From Klebsormidium nitens (lineage: Eukaryota > Streptophyta > Klebsormidiophyceae > Klebsormidiales > Klebsormidiaceae), in NCBI GenBank assembly GCA_000708835.1, contig DF237491.1:1-59499 (forward strand): a stretch of 59,499 nt of DNA, written 5' to 3'. Positions within the stretch are counted from its first letter, which is position 1; every line of letters begins with the position of its first letter. The position numbers and the translations under genes are program-made. The notes under the pieces were generated by a model. That model did no database searches. It had not been told where the DNA came from and was given only the letters and a program-made list of their open reading frames with translations. Of the stretch, positions 50,401-59,499 are shown piece by piece.

Positions 50401-53400
50401 CACTCTGTGCACCCCAAGACATCAAGTTGCACATTTGTGTACGTTGTGAAGATCGTCCCCCTTGCTTCAAGGAAAACGGGGTGCAGTTGTACCCCTCTGT
50501 TATGCCTAGAAGTCCTCATAACACCTGGTGCCCTATGCTGCGCAGGAAGAGCACGACACCCCCGCACGCGTCGCTTCTCCAAAGCCCGCCAAAAAAGAAG
50601 AAGCCAAACCGGCGAAAAAAGACGAGCCCGCCAAGCCCGCCGCCAGCCGGCCGGCGATCCTCCACAAAGCAGGGCCCCGGAAGCAGCCGGCCGAAGAATC
50701 TTCCTCTGACGAAGAAGACAGCGAGACCGAGTCGGAGGAGGAGTCGAGTGAGGACGAAGTAGACGAGAGGAGGAGGGCCGAGGCGCGCAAGCGGCGGGAG
50801 GCGCGGATGAAGGAGGCGATGGCGAAGCGGGACGAGAACGACCTGCGGTCGCCCATCTGCTGCATCTTGGGCCACGTGGACACGGGCAAGACGAAGCTGC
50901 TGGACCGCATCCGAAATACCAACGTGCAGGTAACGAGGCGATTGTATGGTTTCAGGTTGCTAGTATGCTCCGATGAGACTAGTGTGCTGCAAAGCGAGGG
51001 ACGGACTTGGTTAATGTGAGAACGGGAAGGTTGTGGTGCGCATCAGGACGATTGGCTGGTTCCGCATCTCAAATGAGGAGCTTCACGGGCTTTCGCTTCT
51101 ACTTCCCTTCTGGTTCGGCACCTGTCCAGCCGGTTTACGATTCTTACTTTCCCTGGGCCTCTTTACCCGCGAGGAAAGTGAAGGCTCCTCCTTTGTCTTT
51201 GTCTTACTCACGGTATGCTATTTTGCTCTGGTCGTACTCACGGTATCTCATGTTGCTCTTGTACAGGAAGGCGAGGCTGGGGGTATCACCCAGCAGATCG
51301 GCGCCACCTTCTTCCCGATGGACGCCATCAAGGAGCGGACCAAGGAGCTCAAGTCGGATGCAACCCTCAAGGTACGTGTCGATTTCTGGGTCATAATGAG
51401 CAGTGCAATTTGCCTCTTTTCGGTCCTGTTGGCTTGCGTGGATGCAATGCTACTTCCTTTGACGACTGAGGCCGAAGTTCCGTCTCTGTCTATTATGTAG
51501 GTCACTGACGAACGGGTAATTATGGTCTTCGGGTGCTCGAGATTTTTCGTCATTGTTTAGCCTCACGACTTTTCGTCTGCTCGTCTGTCTCCCTAGATCT
51601 GTTATTAGGCAACCGAAGCCAATCTGCTTCTTTGAAAGCGTTCACTCCTTCCTTCCCACGTAGTTGTGCTTCCAGCTGGCAGGGAGTTCCTTCAGCATCC
51701 CTCGGTGCACACTTCTCTGTATAACAGTCCTAGCCGTCACTCTCTGACAGGTTCCCGGGCTGCTCATTATCGACACGCCCGGTCACGAGTCGTTCACGAA
51801 TCTGCGGTCGCGCGGGTCCGGCCTGTGCGACATCGCCATCTTAGTTGTGGACATCATGCACGGCCTGGAGCCGCAGACCGTTGAGTCGATCAACCTGCTG
51901 AAGATGCGCAAGACGCCCTTCATCATTGCGCTCAATAAGGTACGTTAGTCGCTGGATGCAAGGGAGTCGCGTTTGAGTTCTTGTGACAAGTATTGATGCT
52001 TATCAAGCTGACTGATAGTGGAAGGAGGAGTCAGAGGTCGCTAGTGTCTGCTCACTGAGCTGTTCGTTTTCAACTGAGAAAGTTTTTGGAGCTTGCCAGT
52101 CTCTGCCATACACACCCTGTGAAACAGCATGTGAATGCAACTTCTCAAACATCAAGCATGATTGCAGGCTTGGTCCTGCACATCTCGGAAACAAGTACAG
52201 TAATAAAAGCTTGCAAGCTGCTGTAGATTGAGCGCCTTCCCGGTTTGGTCTCGCGCTCCCCTCGCTGTTATCCGTATGATACCCAGTTGCTCAAGCGTGT
52301 TTGTGGCCGTTGCCAGGTGGACCGTCTGTACGACTGGAAGGTGCAGTCCAACGCGCCCATCCGGAACGCGCTCAAAATCCAGCCCGAGCACGTGCGCAAG
52401 GAGTTCGACCAACGAGCAGCCGAGGTGAGGGCAATACCCTCTGAGTTGAAGAGGAACTTTGACATGGGTCACAATAGTCCGTTTTGGCTCACGTTGTAAT
52501 GCTTTCGAGTGGTTTAAGGAGGCCTCTGAACATGCACTACGTGAAGGCTTTGCCACTCTTTGAGTCACTGTAGTATGCACAATCCGTCTACCTTTTGGCG
52601 GACTCTGTCATTGAATCAGTAAAAGCGTCGACGTGGGCTAGGATGGAGCGAAACTTACGAACGCGCACCTTTGATCCTTGTTGATCAGCTCAATCCAGAA
52701 TGAGACAACTTGCCTGAGACAAGTGGGGTCAGTAGGGTGGGTTAGGTGGGACATGGGTGTGGAGCAGGTAAAATCTTCGGCTCTATTATTTTGTGTGTCA
52801 GCTTTTCTACTATCATAACTTGAGCTTATCTTGACTGATTTAGAGGATTGTCTTTCTTTTCCCCGTAGGCGATTGGGATGCTCCAGGAGCAGGGCCTGAA
52901 CAGCGCGCTGTACTGGAAGAACAACGACCCGCGGCGCGTGATCAGCATCGTGCCGACGAGCGCCATCAGCGGGGAGGGCATCCCGGACATGCTGCTGCTG
53001 CTGGTGCAGATGACGCAGAAGATGATGAGCGAGAAGCTCATGTTCCTCTCCGAGACGCAGGTCAGTCACCCAGTTTAGCGTAACCTGGGTTTAGCATGTT
53101 TGGGTAGAATTGCGGGGTGGCAATGGTTGCAACTGACAAGGCTTTTGTTTCTTTTGAAAGTTGATTCAGCACGAGCCTTGGGGACCGTTTCAAAACGCAG
53201 GTCAGGCGCCCTGCTTGTCATAGATGGTCGGGGGGCACTTCTTTTGGCACATGGCTACTTCTCGTGTAAAACTTTCAGACGTGCAATCAAAGCAATATCT
53301 CTGAGAATACTCCCTCTTGAGATTGTTCGAGCTCGGTCAATTTGTGGGGGAGCGAAGTTCCTACGCCAACTGCCTGTTGGGATGCTGTGCTCAAGGCGAC

Positions 53401-56400
53401 GCTGCCCTTTGCTTAAAATCAGTGACCTTCGCGCAGATAACTTTGCAGCTTGCCGACGTTAAATGAAACTCTACTTTTTCTTTCGCCGCATGACTGAACC
53501 ATTGGCTCTGGCAGCCCGTCACGACAGCATCGTCTCAGTTCCCAGCGTTCTTTCTTCACTTTGCAAGACACGGTGTTGAGGGGGAAAGTGATCAGGGGCC
53601 CGGGCAGTGCGACTCTTGGCAAGAGCCTTTGGAACTTACCGTTCACTCGAAGAGTCGCATGCATGAAGCTCGTGTATGTTTCTTTTGCTGTCCACAGTGA
53701 TTGAGGGGAAGACGGTCGAGGATCCGAGCAGTCCGATCCTTCTACAGAAGTTTTCCAAGACATTTGCCATTTCAACTTTAAAATAGTCTCAGTAGCGGAA
53801 TCCCGCGTGTTTCTCCGGCAGTGCACGGTATGGAAGGTAAAGGTAATCGAGGGCCTGGGCAGGTCGGAACCTTTCGAACACCACTACCTTGATCTAAAAA
53901 GATCTCACCAAAGGGTCTCACAATTTCCCATCCCGCAGTGCACGGTGCTGGAGGTGAAGGCCGTTGATGCCTCTGGCAGGTCGACTTTCGCACAAAAAGC
54001 TTCTGAAGCCTCCTCCTTTTTGGAAAATATAGCCCACAGGTCGTTGATTGTTTCTTCCCTCGCACAGTGCACGGTGCTGGAGGTGAAGGTGATCGAGGGC
54101 CTGGGCACGACGATCGACGTGGTGCTCGTCGACAGCAAATTTCAAGGCGTTTGCAACTTTCAAATTGAGGACCGTCCAGTGTTGACATCCCGCGAGTTTC
54201 TTCTGCAGTGCACGGTGCTGGAGGTGAAGGTGATCGAGGGCCTGGGCACGACGATCGACGTGGTGCTGGTCAACGGCAAATTTCTCACACACTTTTGCAA
54301 CTTCCAGTTTTAAGTCAGTCTCAGTACTGACATCCCGCGAGTTTCTTCTGCAGTGCATGGTGCTGGAGTTGAAGGTGATCGAGGGCCTGGGCATTACGAT
54401 CGACGTGGTGCTGGTCAACGGCAAAATTCTCACACACTTTTGCAACTTCGAATATTAAGACAGTCTCAGTACCAACCTCCCGCGTGTTTGTTCTGCAGTT
54501 ACACGGTGCTGGAGGTGAAGGTGATCAAGGACCTGGGCTGTTTGTATGCTCTCAAACATCATCAACGGAACTCCGTGTTTTTCCTCCTGTGCAGTGCACG
54601 GTGCTGGAGGTGAAGGTGATCGAGGGCCTGGGCACGACGATCGACGTGGTCCTGGTCAACGGCGTGCTCCACGAGGGCGACACGATCGTGGTGTGCGGCC
54701 TGCAGGGGCCCATCAAGACGTCCATCCGAGCGCTGCTCACGCCGCACCCCATGAAGGAGCTCCGGGTCAAGGTGAGCGCGGTAGACCTCGTGCTTCTGTT
54801 GTATGCTCGTTCAGGGTTCGGCTGGGGCTCTAGAACCCTACCCGTAAATCAGTTTTTGCGCACTGTCTGAGCTCTTTACGACATTGGTCGATGGCGCCAA
54901 AACCCGCTTCTTCCACCTAGGTCGCTTGGATTTTGCCTGAGGTTGTCAAGTACCCGACATAAAACCCTCGCATCTCTTGATTGACCTTGCTGTCCTGATT
55001 GAACCGAGGCCGAATCTTGCATTCAAGAAGGTATCCCGGAACTTGCATTTCGGCTGGACCCAGTATCACAGAAAGCGGCTGCAAAGTAGAAGAGCCCTCC
55101 ATTCTTTGAGCACTTTCCTTGTTGCAGGGGTCGTACGTGCACCACAAGGAGCTGAAGGCCGCCCAGGGGATCAAGATCACGGCGCAGGGCCTCGAGTCCG
55201 CGGTTGCGGGCACACAGCTCTACGTGGTCGGACCCGATGACGACGTGGATGACGTCATGGACGAGGCGATGCAGGACATGAACAGCATCCTGTCGCGGGT
55301 GGACAAGAGCGGCGAGGGCGTCTGTGTGCAGGTAAGCGCCCGGCAAAAAGTTTGGCGCCATTATTGTAAACCCACCCATCTGGGACGAGCGGGCACCAAA
55401 TCGCGGAGTCTCGGATCGAGAAGGTTATGTTATTATGAGTTCAAGTGGGCCACGCGCTAAAAGTTTACATGTTCGTGACCCTGCCTTCGGCATGCTAGAT
55501 CCTCTGTATTTCCAAGAGCGTTTGGACCTTTAAGTTGCCACGTACAACGGGGCTGTTGGAGAGCCCTTGATTCGGACGCCGCTTTCCAAAGCTTCGCCAC
55601 CCAGTTTCGTACAACGGCTCTCTTTTTGGAGCCTGTGGAACTGACCGAAAGCTCCCGACCGCAACATCTCAGTAAAGTGGTCGAATCGAAGGCTTGCTAC
55701 GACCCTCCTGTTCCGTCTACGTCATAAATGGCCCCCGAAAGGCACTGCTGGCTTTCTATTGCTCTAGATTCAGCCGACTCTTTTTACACACATCATTGAG
55801 CTGTTCTTTAAGCCTTTGTTCGGGCGTCCACTTGGGTCAGTTGGGTTGGCTTAGGAAGCTCAAGAAACGGGGTGCCAACACTCATTCAGCGGAGCCAACT
55901 CTGAATCTGGTCAGTTCCTTTCTACTCTTGACCACGCCTAAGCTCCCCTCTTTCTTCAATCCCCAGGCGTCCACGCTGGGGTCCCTGGAACGGCTGCTGG
56001 AGTTCCCCAAGCTCACAAGATTGAACCCCGAATCTCCGCCGTTGATTCTATCAGCGGCTAACTTTAACTTCTTTCTTCAATCCCCAGGCGTCCACGCTGG
56101 GGTCCCTGGAAGCGCTGCTGGAGTTCCTCAAGCCCACAGAAACGAACCCCGATTTCCCCTGTTGATTCTTTACAGCGGCTAACTTCCGATTTCTTTCTCT
56201 TTACCCCGTATTAGGCATCCACGCTGGGGTCCCTGGAGGCGCTGCTGGAGTTCCTCAAGAGCCCGGACGTGAACATCCCGGTGAGCGGCATCAACATCGG
56301 GCCCGTGCACAAGAAGGACGTGATGCGCGCGAGCGTCATGCTGGAGCGCAAGCGCAAGGAGTTCGCGTGCATCCTCGCGTTCGACGTGAAGGTCACGCCC

Positions 56401-58717
56401 GAGGCGCGCGACATGGCTGAGGAGCTGGGGGTCAAAGTGTTCACTGCGGACATCATTTACCACCTGTTCGACCAGGTGAGCGGGCGGTGCAACACAGCGG
56501 AAGTTTCAATTGGCAATGGATCATCCGGCAACGTGTTTCCTTTCTTAGGGGGTGTTGCAAGTCAGGGTATGCTTGAAGGGTATGGTAGGTGAGTGGCCAA
56601 TAGGGGATGTTGCAAGTCAGGGTGTACTTGAAGGGTATGCTAGGTGAGTGGCCAATAGGGGATGTTGCAAGTCAGGGTGTACTTGAAGGGTATGCTAGGT
56701 GAGTGGCCAAGAGAATCTGCGTCGCACATCTGAAAGTTTTGTTCGCTGAGCCGTGTGCCGGAATTGTGGATCACAGTGTGGGTTACAGTCTTCTGTTACG
56801 TGCTTCCGGGACGAATATCTGAGGCTGGTTCGTGCTGCACACTTGCGGCATTCAGTATCGGGTCCGCAAGCAGCCAGCACTCGTGCATTTACTGTTCTCT
56901 CGGGTCTCACTAGGGCTCCCCCTTCAAAGGGGCAGTCTTCCGTCTAAACCGTTCTCGGCTTAATATCCCGCTTTTTGGCCAACAACCCCCGACCACGTAA
57001 CCCGGCGCAATGTACAGTATTCCCACTCTCCAGACCGTCCCAAAGCGTCAGAACCACCCAAGCCGTTCGTAGCTCGTCCGAAACCCACCTGGAAACTACA
57101 GGACTTCGCAAACTAGCAACAATAACTTTTAGCAATGGTTAGTAAACCAGGCTGCGACGGGTGAGGTTAATCTGGGGGTTTAGGGTGGGTACGAGTGCGG
57201 AGCAGGCGGATTTATGGGGTCAGCTTTTGGCGTTAGTGGAGAAGCTTACAGCTTACTGATGGTAAATCGAAGACACATGGAAACCCTTTGGTTTGCAGTT
57301 CACGGCGTACATGGGCAACATCAAGGCGGAGAAGCGCGCGGAGGCGGCGGAGGACGCGGTGTTCCCGTGCATCCTCAAGATCCTGCCGCAGTTCGTCTTC
57401 ATGAAAAAGGACCCCATCATCCTCGGCTGCGACGTCGTGGCCGGTATCGCCAAGGTGAGCGAACAACTTATAGTAAATGTCCTTTGTTTCATCGTTTGCA
57501 CGTTGGACTCTGGACATCCGGGACATCTGCATGCTTGTTCTGCCCCCTTCTTTTTGGTTGGACAACTGCTGGAAATGCGCGTTCTTGCAAGGCAAGGGAT
57601 TTGGGGGGGCCGCGCTTGTTAGTCTGCTCTTTACTCAACACCCTTTCTATCGAATGGTCCGGTTTCGTGTTGAAAATGTTTAGGATTCTGACCTTACTCG
57701 CTCTCGCAGGTCGGCACGCCCATTTGCGTCCCCTCGAAGGGCACTATCGACATCGGCAAAATTGCGTCCATAGAAATGAACCACAAAGCGGTGGATACAG
57801 CCAAGAAGGGCCAGAGCATAGCGCTCAAGGTATGCAAACGACACTGCTTGGAAAGTTTGAAGCAAAAGATTGAGCTGTAGCTCACTCCGGGGCTCGGTGC
57901 ACGCGTAGGTTACAAACGGAGGGTACGAAAAAGTGATTACAGTGGCTATCCCAGCGCTTTTCTTTTGCCAGGCGGCCTCTGTGATAGATATCTATCGTTT
58001 TGCTTTTTTGGCCCAATTGCCAGCTTTTGGTGGACTTTTCGACAGAATGTCTCAGCAAGTCTATGTCTGGTTGCTGGCATCGAATTAGATGGTTCAGCAA
58101 CTTGCTTTCTAACTTCCTCTGCCGGCTCGATAAGTCGCTGGTGATTCGTCCTTTGCTGTTGTCCCAGTTGCCCCCTCAGACTGGACATTGTACCGTATAC
58201 TCACCTTGACCGTCGCCGAGAGCCTTCGAAATTGATTTTTCTCGATCACGGGGCGTCCCCAGAATTGTCTGCTTTCATCCCCGCAGATTCAGAGCACGAA
58301 CGCGGAAGAGGCGCAGAAGATGTACGGGCGGCACTTTGACAAGGACGACGAACTCGTGAGCCACATCTCGAGAAAGAGCATCGACCTCCTTAAGGAGAAT
58401 TATCGGGTAAGTAAAAGCTGTCCGGATTTTGCCCTTTGCATGTTGGGAGCTTCTGTTTGAGACGATCTGTTGCTGGATGGTTGCGGAGTGCAAGTCTTTT
58501 TGATGGTTATCTTTTTGCCCTTGGCGCGCTTGTTCATGATTGGCGAATCAAGTTCTTGCACGTTACCAGTCCAGACAGCATATAAATTGGGAGCAAAGAA
58601 TGTCGTTGGCATAGCATACCGTAGGCTGTGACGATTATCTGCATTTTGCAGGACGACCTTACTAGGGACGACTGGATGCTCGTGGTGAAGTTGAAGAAAA
58701 TGTTCGAGATCCAATAG
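44430..58717 (+). CDS. eIF5B: Translation initiation factor eIF5B with an inserted tRNA-binding domain
   Basis: Twenty exons: 44430-45221, 45878-47005, 47368-47679, 47971-48147, 48555-48626, 48941-49090, 49435-49557, 50001-50150, 50546-50929, 51267-51371, 51751-51939, 52316-52423, 52869-53060, 54595-54771, 55128-55331, 56215-56475, 57299-57454, 57710-57829, 58287-58406 and 58652-58717. Every intron is phase 0, giving about 1661 aa. eIF5B is the GTPase that joins the 60S subunit to the initiation complex. The N-terminal part is Lys-rich/acidic with DDFDxDF and [11 protein letters not shown] repeats typical of plant eIF5B. A PheT/YtpR-like tRNA-binding domain lies at about 291-394. A charged helical stretch ends in WDAKSWDE. 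In the G domain, G1 GHVDTGKT is at 1077-1084, G3 DTPGHE at 1139-1144, and G4 NKVD at 1193-1196 (split by an intron). Beta-barrel, domain III ([14 protein letters not shown]) and C-terminal domain IV follow, ending MFEIQ. Identity is secure. The tRNA-binding insertion is the oddity; canonical eIF5B is about 1000-1300 aa. Confidence 0.95.
45956..46267 (+). other. tRNA-binding (PheT/YtpR-type OB-fold) domain inside eIF5B
   Basis: About 104 residues, starting [19 protein letters not shown], then [32 protein letters not shown] and ADEAIEL. Order and spacing match the tRNA-binding domain at the N-terminus of bacterial PheRS beta (PheT) and YtpR, which carry VGKV...H-ADKL, IVCGAPNVREG and GVES-GM-CS-ELG. 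The eukaryotic Arc1p/EMAPII version lacks the IVCG-NVREG signature, so a bacterial or plastid source is inferred. The domain and the downstream FAGKKKK repeats lie in one exon with no stop between them, so it is not an assembly chimera at an exon boundary. Non-specific tRNA or RNA-structure binding is the expected activity. Confidence 0.85.
46380..46860 (+). repeat. Coding [11 protein letters not shown] repeat array in eIF5B
   Basis: Five units carry V/A-V-F-A-G-K4-5-G-G/K-K, each followed by an acidic linker. Several linkers contain DDFDKDFE, matching the DDFDDDFK motifs in exon 1. The array is a low-complexity lysine/acid block, a hallmark of plant eIF5B N-termini. Units are about 75-130 bp apart. 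Confidence 0.85.
53567..54594 (+). repeat. Tandem array of eight decoy exon starts in eIF5B intron 13
   Basis: Eight copies of the 5' part of exon 14 (real start 54595) lie upstream of it, each after a pyrimidine-AG. Copies begin near 53567, 53698, 53822, 53939, 54068, 54209, 54354 and 54499. Spacing is 131, 124, 117, 129, 141, 145, 145, then 96 to the real exon. The copy at 54209 matches the first 69 nt of the exon with one mismatch. Those at 54068 and 54354 match with a few mismatches. The first four are heavily decayed or shortened. Better copies also share the intron end (TCAGTACTGACATCCCGCGA, then GTTTCTTCTGCAG) and a spacer with CTCACACACTTTTGCAAC. None is followed by the rest of the exon or a strong donor. 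Confidence 0.93.
55824..56214 (+). repeat. Tandem array of three decoy exon starts in eIF5B intron 15
   Basis: Copies of the first 45-60 nt of exon 16 (real start 56215) begin near 55824 (decayed), 55967 and 56088. Spacing is 143, 121 and 127 bp. Copies at 55967 and 56088 follow an identical CTTTCTTCAATCCCCAG acceptor and share CCACGCTGGGGTCCCTGGAA. The real exon instead uses a divergent CCCCGTATTAG acceptor. A TTGATTCT...CAGCGGCTAAC spacer repeats between units. Confidence 0.92.
56553..56711 (+). repeat. 55-bp tandem repeat with 5'-splice-site-like words in eIF5B intron 16
   Basis: Nearly three units start at 56553, 56608 and 56663. Each carries TGTTGCAAGTCAGGGT and ends in TAGGTGAGTGGCCAA. 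TAG|GTGAGT is close to a consensus donor, so three decoy 5' splice sites follow the real donor (56476) by about 110-225 bp. Confidence 0.9.
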
Positions 58718-59499
58718 CATTAGCTTCAAAGTTCAGGGGTCATAGTTGACCATGAGTTTGGAACGCCAGCTCGTCTTTCGTAGATGCAGAAGTAGGCATT
58801 TCTTTTGGTCCTATCAAACTTTTGCGTGTTCGTCATTACGAAATCATTTTGCCTGGTCGTGACACGATGAGAAGTTCACAAGCCTCGTAGTGGTCGAAGC
58901 CATTCTTGAATGTTTATGCATCCTGCGTTTCTTCTCATCATGTGATGTGGGTCCTGATTGTGCTATAGCACAATTTTGAGGTTGAAGCTTTCGACTTTCT
59001 GTTGTCGTAGATACAAGTATTAAGAGGAGCGCACACACCAGTCGAATTTCGGTTACTGAATGTGGTTATGTACGATCCCATCATTCATTTGGCCTCCATT
59101 CATTGCATAACACATGGTCTCCATCATATCAGTTCTTGCCGCAGGCAAGTATATAGGCCAAAGCTTTTCATATAAACCCAAGATCATGATGACCAATGAG
59201 ATATTTTCAGATTTGATTTTGCATAGCCTTCAGAATGTCGATCATCAAATGACGTGTTGCCAAGAGGGTATGGATGCATGGAACGCTTTCACTCGTCTCT
59301 TCGAAGATTACGAATGGAAATGAAGAATAGTGGCTTGTACATGTGTCCTTAGTTTTCCGGTTCAGCCAAATCATTCCTACCGTACTGCTGAGTTTCTAGA
59401 CAATTTTATTTCTTGGGCCCCGAGAAAGCCATATGTCACGTGACTCACGTGTTATGCATATTCTAGCTGGGCCAGTCGCCGCATCCCGCCCCAGTTACT
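58718..59499. other. 3' flank of eIF5B
   Basis: This is 3' UTR and downstream sequence of eIF5B. It includes an 18-bp perfect palindrome (ATTGTGCTATAGCACAAT) near 58957-58974 and two CACGTG/CACGTGA boxes near 59437-59452 that could belong to a promoter beyond the window. A 69-codon open frame at 59114-59323 has no recognisable features and is not called a gene. Confidence 0.35.

Noticed and set aside
59114-59323. 69-codon frame at the window end
   Set aside because: It has no recognisable domain, start context or splice signals and lies in the eIF5B 3' flank. A partial unknown gene cannot be excluded but is not supported.

Overview
The window is nuclear DNA of a plant-lineage (streptophyte) eukaryote, most likely a charophyte green alga such as Klebsormidium. 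The genes are split by many short GT-AG introns. Exons are markedly GC-rich and introns are AT-richer. The gene set combines plant traits (a CHASE-domain cytokinin-receptor-type histidine kinase and a plastid Rho-N-domain protein) with a cilium-associated coiled-coil protein that seed plants are expected to lack. The organism name is inference; it was not checked by any search.

Six genes can be modelled by hand, with reading frame conserved across every splice junction I checked. (1) 330-3041, plus: plastid-targeted Rho-N/SAP-type protein with an internal basic repeat. (2) 4305-8462, plus: alpha/beta-hydrolase of the epoxide-hydrolase family, 8 exons, 294 aa. (3) 13017-9392, minus: mitochondrial enoyl-CoA hydratase (AUH/methylglutaconyl-CoA hydratase type), 8 exons, 390 aa, convergent with gene 2. 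(4) 14088-25468, plus: CCDC180-like coiled-coil protein, 17 exons, about 1643 aa, divergent from gene 3. (5) 29296-41837, plus: full-length hybrid histidine kinase with CHASE, transmitter, receiver-like and receiver domains, 21 exons, about 1103 aa. (6) 44430-58717, plus: translation initiation factor eIF5B, 20 exons, about 1661 aa. No tRNA, rRNA, CRISPR or autonomous transposon was seen. The intergenic stretches (1-329, 3042-4304, 8463-9391, 13018-14087, 25469-29295, 41838-44429, 58718-59499) show no supportable gene.

Two observations stand out. First, the N-terminal part of eIF5B carries a complete tRNA-binding OB-fold domain that looks like the bacterial/plastid PheT-YtpR type. It lies in the same uninterrupted exon as the diagnostic eIF5B lysine/acidic repeats. 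Second, introns of the eIF5B and histidine-kinase genes hold tandem, decaying copies of the 3' splice site plus the first 45-70 nt of the exon immediately downstream. There are eight copies in eIF5B intron 13, three in intron 15 and one in a kinase intron, at a repeated spacing of about 96-145 bp. eIF5B intron 16 instead has a 55-bp tandem repeat carrying a 5'-splice-site-like sequence in each unit. Together these suggest a recurrent exon-edge duplication process that creates decoy splice sites.

The genes are functionally unrelated (plastid RNA, detoxification, amino-acid catabolism, cilium, hormone signalling, translation), as is usual for a plant chromosome segment. There is no operon-like or cluster logic.
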